From a bacterium (GTDB lineage Bacteria > 4484-113 > JALSIF01), in assembly GCA_026981635.1 (NCBI GenBank), contig JALSIF010000044.1, positions 1 to 5,249 of the forward strand: DNA of 5,249 nt. The letters are read 5' to 3'. A model generated the notes under the pieces. The model saw only the letters and a list, made by a program, of their open reading frames with translations. It was not told where the DNA came from and did no database searches. The translations under genes and the position numbers were made by a program. Within the stretch, counting starts at the first letter, position 1, and each line of letters opens with the position of its first letter. Below are positions 1 through 5,249 of the stretch, piece by piece.

Positions 1-1378
<1,378 letters not shown>

Positions 1379-1405
1379 GAGGAGGGGGTAGAATCGGTCT
1401 GGTTA

Positions 1406-2962
1406 GTGGGGGCAGGCAGAAACAGGCTGACTCTCTCTCTGGCCCTCTGGCTTGGCCTGGTGCTGGCGTGGGCTCCCCTCTCAGCAATGGCCCAGGCCAT
1501 CGTGGTAGGTCCTCCGCCTGCGGGCCGTGACTCGGGCGGAGACAGTTCCTCACCCTCTGCTGACTCCAAGCAGGGAGTGGAGGAAAAAGACGAGCAGGGC
1601 GGGCAGGCGGCTTCCCCTAAAGAGATCGTTGTCCCCCTGCCTCTCGCAAGCACAGGGCAGGGGCCGGAGATCCGGGTGCTTCTGGTCAGGGGAGTTCCCG
1701 GGGTCACCCTGGGGGCCCCCGGTGGGATGGTGGCCAGGGACGGGCGGGGCAAAGCCTTCCCGGCCAGGGGGACGCTCCAGTTCAGCCTGCACCGAGGCCG
1801 GGTGAAGCTGGTGGGAGCGGGGGCGGCCTCCGACCGCTTCCAGGTGGAGACGGCTGTCCCCGGAGCTCTTATCTCCTACGGGGGGAGGAGCTACCGGGGA
1901 AGGATGGAGCTAGTGGTCTACCGGGGGGAGCTTGCCCTGGTCAACCGGCTCCCGCTGGAGGACTACCTCAGGTCGGTGGTGGGGGGCGAGATGCCCGCCG
2001 GATGGCACCTGGAGGCCCTGCGCGCCCAGGCCATCGCCGCCCGCAGCTACGCCCTGGCCAAGATGGAGAGGGCCAAGGAGCAGGGCTGGCCCTGGGACGT
2101 GGTGAGTACCGTGCAGGACCAGGTCTACCTGGGCACCGAGACGGAGGACCCGCGGGTGGACCGGGCGGTGAGCTCCACCCGGGGGGTGGTGGCCCTCTAT
2201 GAGGGGCGGGTGATCACCGCCTACTACTCGTCGGACGCTGGTAGGATGACCAACCGGGGACCGGCGCCCTATCTCAGGCCGGTCTATGCCTACAACCCGG
2301 AGAGCCCCTACAGCCGCTGGAGCCTCGCCCTCTCCCAGGAGGAGCTGGCCCGGCTGGTGGGGCAGAAGGCGGGGCAGAACCTCTCCCCGCCCCTGCGCCT
2401 CTCCCTCACCTACGGCGAGGGGGGCAGGGTGAGCCGGGTGGAGGTGCGCGACCGGCGGGGGAGGCGGGTGGAAATGAGCGGGGCGGAGTTCAGGAAGCTT
2501 CTGGGCTACAACCGGCTGCGCTCCACCAGCTTCCGCCTGGTGGGGGCAAAGCGCGAGGTGAGGCTTACCGCCCGGCGGGGGTTTGACCGGGTGGCGGTGC
2601 TCTCGGCGGAGGGGTCCGGCGAGGCGGTGCTGGCCGACCTCACCGCCGACGGCGGCCGACTGGGCGAGCCCACCGGGGGAGGGGTCGCCGAGCGGACGGT
2701 GTGGCTCGTCTCCCGCAGTGAGGCCGGTTCTCCCTCTGCGAATGGAGAGATCCTCCTAGTGGGCTCAGGCTACGGCCACGGCTGGGGGCTATCCCAGTGG
2801 GGGGCCAAGCGGCTGGCCGAGGAGGGCATGCGGGGGGAGGAGATCATCACCTACTTCTTCAGCGGAGTGAGCCTGGCCTCCGACTGGGGAAGGTCGGTCT
2901 ACCGACCGCCGGTGGAGGCGCTGACCGGCCTGGACGACAACCCCAGCTGGGTGGTCTTCTAG
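1406..2962 (+). CDS. Exported SpoIID/LytB-domain peptidoglycan lytic transglycosylase
   Basis: SpoIID-family proteins cleave peptidoglycan glycan strands outside the membrane; in Bacillus endospore formers SpoIID acts with SpoIIP during engulfment, but the domain also occurs in non-sporulators. This 518-residue protein begins with a clear signal peptide: Arg5/Arg7, a hydrophobic core at 8-25 and an AMA cleavage motif at 27-29. A Gly/Ser/Glu/Lys-rich low-complexity linker covers about 36-75. The domain starts near PEIRVLLV (87-94). Landmarks are VNRLPLEDYL (179-188), GGEMP (193-197) with Glu195 matching the proposed catalytic Glu, EALRAQAIAARSYAL (203-217), and the C-terminal GYGHGWGLSQWGA (455-467). 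The segment 380-447 before that last motif looks long for the family, and SSDAGRMT (275-282) replaces the usual Ser-Gly-Gly-x-Thr type of sequence. The start is GTG; the purine-rich GGAGGAGGGGG at 1378-1388 is 17 bases away, but the signal peptide begins properly here. A specific spoIID function is not proven. Confidence 0.93.
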   Translation: MGAGRNRLTLSLALWLGLVLAWAPLSAMAQAIVVGPPPAGRDSGGDSSSPSADSKQGVEEKDEQGGQAASPKEIVVPLPLASTGQGPEIRVLLVRGVPGVTLGAPGGMVARDGRGKAFPARGTLQFSLHRGRVKLVGAGAASDRFQVETAVPGALISYGGRSYRGRMELVVYRGELALVNRLPLEDYLRSVVGGEMPAGWHLEALRAQAIAARSYALAKMERAKEQGWPWDVVSTVQDQVYLGTETEDPRVDRAVSSTRGVVALYEGRVITAYYSSDAGRMTNRGPAPYLRPVYAYNPESPYSRWSLALSQEELARLVGQKAGQNLSPPLRLSLTYGEGGRVSRVEVRDRRGRRVEMSGAEFRKLLGYNRLRSTSFRLVGAKREVRLTARRGFDRVAVLSAEGSGEAVLADLTADGGRLGEPTGGGVAERTVWLVSRSEAGSPSANGEILLVGSGYGHGWGLSQWGAKRLAEEGMRGEEIITYFFSGVSLASDWGRSVYRPPVEALTGLDDNPSWVVF

Positions 2963-2968
2963 GAAGAC
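2954..2968. repeat. Small inverted repeat centred on the shared convergent stop codons
   Basis: GTCTTC (2954-2959) and GAAGAC (2963-2968) form a perfect six-base inverted repeat around a three-base centre, TAG. It lies where the spoIID-like gene and wecB end tail to tail, so a bidirectional terminator would be expected near this point. However, the stem is short and no T-run follows on either strand, so a classical intrinsic terminator is not supported. It may be a weak attenuating hairpin or simply chance. Confidence 0.35.
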
Positions 2969-4080
2969 TCAGAAAGCCTCTTCTCCAGCACGTCCACGAT
3001 GCGCAGGGCGGCGTAACCGTCGCCGTAGGGCCTTCCCCGGGGTGAGAAGGCACCCCTCTTTACCCGCTCAAGCATCCCATGGATGGCGGTGGTGAGGCGG
3101 TCGGGGGAGGTGGTCCCCAGCACGGCGTAGCCCGCTTCTACCGCCTCGGGGCGCTCGGTCACGTCGCGCACCACCACGACGGGTTTGGTAAGGCCGGTGG
3201 CCGCCTCCTGGATGCCCCCGCTGTCGGTGATGATCAGAGTGGCGGCAGCCAGGGCATGGGTGAAGGAGAAGAAGCTCAGGGGCGGGCTGAGGATCACCTG
3301 GGGGTGGCCGGCCAGGGCCGCTTCGGCCGCCCGCCTCACCTGGGGGTTGGGGTGGACCGGGTAGAGCAGCAGGGCGTCCTCCAGCCCATCAAGCAGGCGG
3401 AAAAGGGCGGAGAGGATTTCGGGGAGCTTGCTCCAATTCTCCCGCCGGTGGAGGGTGAGGATCAGGCGGGTGCCGGGGTGGGCTAGGAAGCGGGAAAGCT
3501 CTTCGCTTTCCCCCGGCTCGCGCATAAGTGCCAGGCGCTGGGCGTCAAGCTCGGTGTTTCCCGCCACAAAGATGGAGTCTTCGGCGATGCCTTCGGCAAG
3601 CAGGTTCTCCTTCGCCCGGGGGGTGGGGGCGAAGTGGAGCTGGGAGAGCTGGTCGGTGAGCCGGCGCATCTGCTCCTCGGGGAAGGGCAGATAGGGGTTG
3701 CCGGTCCTGAGGCCCGCCTCCACGTGGGCCACCGGCAGCTTCTCAAAGTAGGCGGCGAGAGCACCGGCCAGGGTGGTAACCGTATCCCCCTGGACCACCA
3801 CCCAGGCGGGGGAGATCTCCCTTAGGGCATCACATAGGGCAGGGAGGGCCTGGCTCAGCACCTCGGCGGGGGACTGGCCGGGTCGCATCAGGTCCAGGTC
3901 TATGTCGGGGACAATGCCAAAGCCTTGGAGGACGTCGTCCATCAGCTCCCGGTGCTGGGCGGTGGCCACCACCGCGGTGGGAAGGCTGCGCCGCCTTAGC
4001 TCCAGCACCAGCGGGGCGAGCTTGATCGCCTCCGGGCGGGTGCCGATGATGAGGGCGACGGGGCGGGCGGCGGGGTTCAC
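2959..4080 (-). CDS. wecB: UDP-N-acetylglucosamine 2-epimerase (non-hydrolysing)
   Basis: This cytosolic enzyme interconverts UDP-GlcNAc and UDP-ManNAc, supplying precursors for surface polysaccharides or wall glycopolymers. With the chosen start it has 373 residues, the normal family size. Motifs in order: GTRPEAIKLAPL (13-24), TAQHRELMD (40-48), QGDT with Asp99, HVEAGLRTG with Glu121, PFPEE with Glu135, LTLHRREN with His211, YPVHPNP (240-246), ITDSGGIQEA (284-293), RDVTERPEAVEAG (305-317) and PYGDGYA (351-357). The four acid/His residues match the catalytic set described for the E. coli enzyme. Small departures are GNTELDA (174-180) where most members have GNTxxDA with a hydrophobic pair, and SFFSFTHAL (269-277) for the usual YxxFxxLM-like stretch. 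The GTG at 4080 overlaps the ftcD stop as GTGA and has GGAGGT ten bases upstream. The in-frame GTG at 4092 would add four residues but lies inside that ribosome site. Confidence 0.95.
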   Translation of the reverse strand: MNPAARPVALIIGTRPEAIKLAPLVLELRRRSLPTAVVATAQHRELMDDVLQGFGIVPDIDLDLMRPGQSPAEVLSQALPALCDALREISPAWVVVQGDTVTTLAGALAAYFEKLPVAHVEAGLRTGNPYLPFPEEQMRRLTDQLSQLHFAPTPRAKENLLAEGIAEDSIFVAGNTELDAQRLALMREPGESEELSRFLAHPGTRLILTLHRRENWSKLPEILSALFRLLDGLEDALLLYPVHPNPQVRRAAEAALAGHPQVILSPPLSFFSFTHALAAATLIITDSGGIQEAATGLTKPVVVVRDVTERPEAVEAGYAVLGTTSPDRLTTAIHGMLERVKRGAFSPRGRPYGDGYAALRIVDVLEKRLSESS

Positions 4081-4979
4081 TTCTCCTGCCACCTCCGCCA
4101 GTCCAGGATCTTCTCGGCGAGGAAGTTGTCGGCGAAGCTCTGTCGGAGCATCGCCTCCACCACCTCGGCCGGCACCATCCCCACCAGCTCGCCGTGGGTT
4201 ACCCGGGTGCCGAACTGCTCGGCCAGCTCCTCCACCAGGCGGCGGACCATGAGGGGGGTGGTGCGCTCCGGCTCGGTCAGGTTCATGGAGACCTGCACCG
4301 CCCCGGCGGTGGGCAGGGCGAAGCCCAACGCCTTCACCCCCGGCGGGCCGCCGTCACGGCTGCGGATGCGGGCGGCGATCTCGCGGGCCACCGCCAGGTC
4401 GGAGGTGGCCAGGTAGAGGTTGTAGGCCACCAGGTAGCCGCGCACCCCCACACAGGTGGCGCCGGAGGTGGGGTGGGGGGTCGGGGGACCGAAGTCGGGC
4501 TGCCAGGCGGGGTCCCGCATCTTTTCCCTCAGCCCCTCAAAGCCTCCCCGGCGGATGGCGGCAAGCTCCCGTCGCCCTTCGCTCTGGGCCAGGTCGGCGT
4601 AGAGGTAGACGGGTAGGGAGAGCTCCTCGGCCAGCCGGCGGGCAAGCTCCAGGGCGGGCTGGACAAGCTCCCTTCGGGTTATCCCCCTCACCGGTATCAG
4701 GGGGACCACGTCCAGGGCGCCGATGCGGGGGTGGACCCCCTGGTGCTGGTTTAGGTCAATCTCCTCCACGCAGGCCCGGGCCAGCTCCATCATCGCCTCC
4801 ACCACCGGACCCGGCGGGCCCCACAGGGTGAGCACCGAGCGGTGGTGGTCGGGGTCGCTGTGGAGGTCAAGCACCTCAATCCCCGGGGTCTCTTCTACTC
4901 GGCGGACGATGCGGGTGATGCGGGCGGTGTCGCGCCCCTCGCTGAAGTTGGGGACCGCCTCAATGAGCGGCGGTCTCAT
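4077..4979 (-). CDS. ftcD: Glutamate formimidoyltransferase, stand-alone (FTCD formiminotransferase domain)
   Basis: The family transfers the formimino group between N-formimino-L-glutamate and tetrahydrofolate, the last step of one histidine degradation route; some bacterial members are also reported to act on 5-formyl-tetrahydrofolate. The 300-residue length covers both formiminotransferase subdomains (about 1-180 and 181-298), without the cyclodeaminase domain fused in mammals. Landmarks are AVPNFSEGRD (8-17), DPDHHRSV (42-49), GVHPRIGALDVVPLIPVR (81-98) with His83 matching the catalytic His82 of the porcine enzyme, LPVYLY (122-127), RRELAAIRRGGFEGL (136-150), PDFGP (161-165), SGATCVGVRGYLVAYN (172-187), VQVSMNL (228-234) and ELVGMVP (264-270). 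The ATG at 4979 has GGGGAG four bases upstream and starts right at the conserved N-terminus; an upstream TTG at 5018 is less likely. It overlaps the preceding membrane gene by 20 bases and wecB by 4. No histidine-degradation genes are visible, so its physiological substrate is open. Confidence 0.94.
   Translation of the reverse strand: MRPPLIEAVPNFSEGRDTARITRIVRRVEETPGIEVLDLHSDPDHHRSVLTLWGPPGPVVEAMMELARACVEEIDLNQHQGVHPRIGALDVVPLIPVRGITRRELVQPALELARRLAEELSLPVYLYADLAQSEGRRELAAIRRGGFEGLREKMRDPAWQPDFGPPTPHPTSGATCVGVRGYLVAYNLYLATSDLAVAREIAARIRSRDGGPPGVKALGFALPTAGAVQVSMNLTEPERTTPLMVRRLVEELAEQFGTRVTHGELVGMVPAEVVEAMLRQSFADNFLAEKILDWRRWQEK
4091..4096 (-). promoter_or_regulatory. Ribosome binding site that decides the wecB start
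   Basis: On the minus strand GGAGGT (4096-4091) lies ten bases before the GTG at 4080. A second purine stretch, AGGAG (4087-4083), is only two bases from that GTG. The alternative in-frame GTG at 4092-4090 begins within GGAGGTGG itself and has no separate Shine-Dalgarno sequence, so the site favours the 4080 start. It lies within the last codons of ftcD, consistent with translational coupling. Confidence 0.55.
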
Positions 4980-5249
4980 CCCGCTCCCCAAGCTGGCCCT
5001 GCAGGCGCGGCGCCTCAATCAAAAGGAAGGTAATCAGGGCCACCAGCACCAGGAAGGCGCCCGAGCCCAGGGCTCCCCAGTAGATGAAGGCCAGGCTGTC
5101 GGTGAGGGGGTAGAGGCCGCGAAAGCCGGCGTAGGCGATGAGGGCGAAGCCCCAGATGGCCATGGTGCGCTGGGCCTTGTAGCCGAAGCGGAGCTGGTAG
5201 ATGATGAGTACCACCGTCAGGGCGATGCCGCCCACCAGAAGGATGAATG
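4960..5249 (-). CDS. Multi-pass membrane protein of unknown family, 5' end outside window
   Basis: Open reading continues past a possible GTG at 5235 to the window edge without a stop, and the residues just upstream (FILL) are part of the first hydrophobic segment, so the true start is probably beyond base 5249. Ninety-five full codons are visible. They encode three hydrophobic segments: one from the edge to about 5193, one starting TMAIWGFALIAYAGF, and one starting IYWGALGSGAFLVLVALI. A polar, charged tail of about 20 residues ending DETAAH follows and is probably cytoplasmic. I do not recognise the family; no catalytic or binding motif is visible. The stop falls inside ftcD, with a 20-base overlap in a different frame, so it is probably the upstream member of a coupled operon with ftcD and wecB. 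The density of aliphatic and aromatic residues and the tight overlap support a real gene. Confidence 0.75.
   Translation of the reverse strand, partial: FILLVGGIALTVVLIIYQLRFGYKAQRTMAIWGFALIAYAGFRGLYPLTDSLAFIYWGALGSGAFLVLVALITFLLIEAPRLQGQLGERDETAAH

Noticed and set aside
2954-2990. Intrinsic bidirectional terminator at the convergent gene ends
   Set aside because: The stem is only six base pairs and no T-run follows on either strand, so I recorded it only as an inverted repeat.
3079-4616. Several rightward open frames opposite wecB and ftcD (for example 3079-3486, 3773-4252, 4194-4616)
   Set aside because: All are antisense to genes with intact catalytic motifs, and the translations are low-complexity or His/Gly/Arg-rich, as expected from GC-rich shadow frames.

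Overview
The window is GC-rich bacterial DNA (about two thirds G+C by eye) and is packed almost end to end with genes. Five genes are firmly recognisable, and a sixth, a membrane protein, is cut by the right edge. The only real intergenic spaces are 77 bases between two divergent genes and 27 bases inside an operon, so no stretch over 300 bases lacks a gene. There are no RNA genes, mobile elements, CRISPR arrays or long repeats that I can see. An adenosylhomocysteinase of the archaeal/Thermotoga type, together with a DUF2905–SpoIID pair like that seen in many Clostridia-type genomes, suggests a thermophilic or thermophile-related Gram-positive lineage (Bacillota or a deep Actinomycetota group). 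This placement is an inference and is not certain.

Layout. Positions 1-1061 (minus) hold the N-terminal 353 codons of ahcY (S-adenosylhomocysteine hydrolase); its end lies left of the window. After a short divergent spacer with a GC-rich imperfect hairpin (1062-1138), two genes run rightward: a 79-residue DUF2905 membrane protein (1139-1378) and an exported SpoIID/LytB-type peptidoglycan lytic protein (1406-2962). A leftward set of three overlapping genes converges on them, in transcription order: a multi-pass membrane protein of unknown function (5249-4960, 5' end outside the window), ftcD-type glutamate formimidoyltransferase (4979-4077) and wecB-type UDP-GlcNAc 2-epimerase (4080-2959). The two convergent units end on the same CTAG tetranucleotide (2959-2962), which supplies a TAG stop on each strand and sits at the centre of a small inverted repeat.

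How the genes relate. SpoIID and the epimerase both concern the cell envelope: peptidoglycan glycan-strand cleavage, and UDP-ManNAc supply for surface polysaccharide. AhcY and FtcD both belong to one-carbon metabolism: clearance of SAH after methylation, and transfer of one-carbon units to tetrahydrofolate. The overlapping starts and stops of the leftward set argue for one polycistronic mRNA, although the products do not form an obvious pathway. I see no convincing undescribed system here. The most useful leads are the uncharacterised DUF2905 protein paired with SpoIID, the solitary formimidoyltransferase in an epimerase operon without visible histidine-degradation genes, and the shared convergent stop codons.
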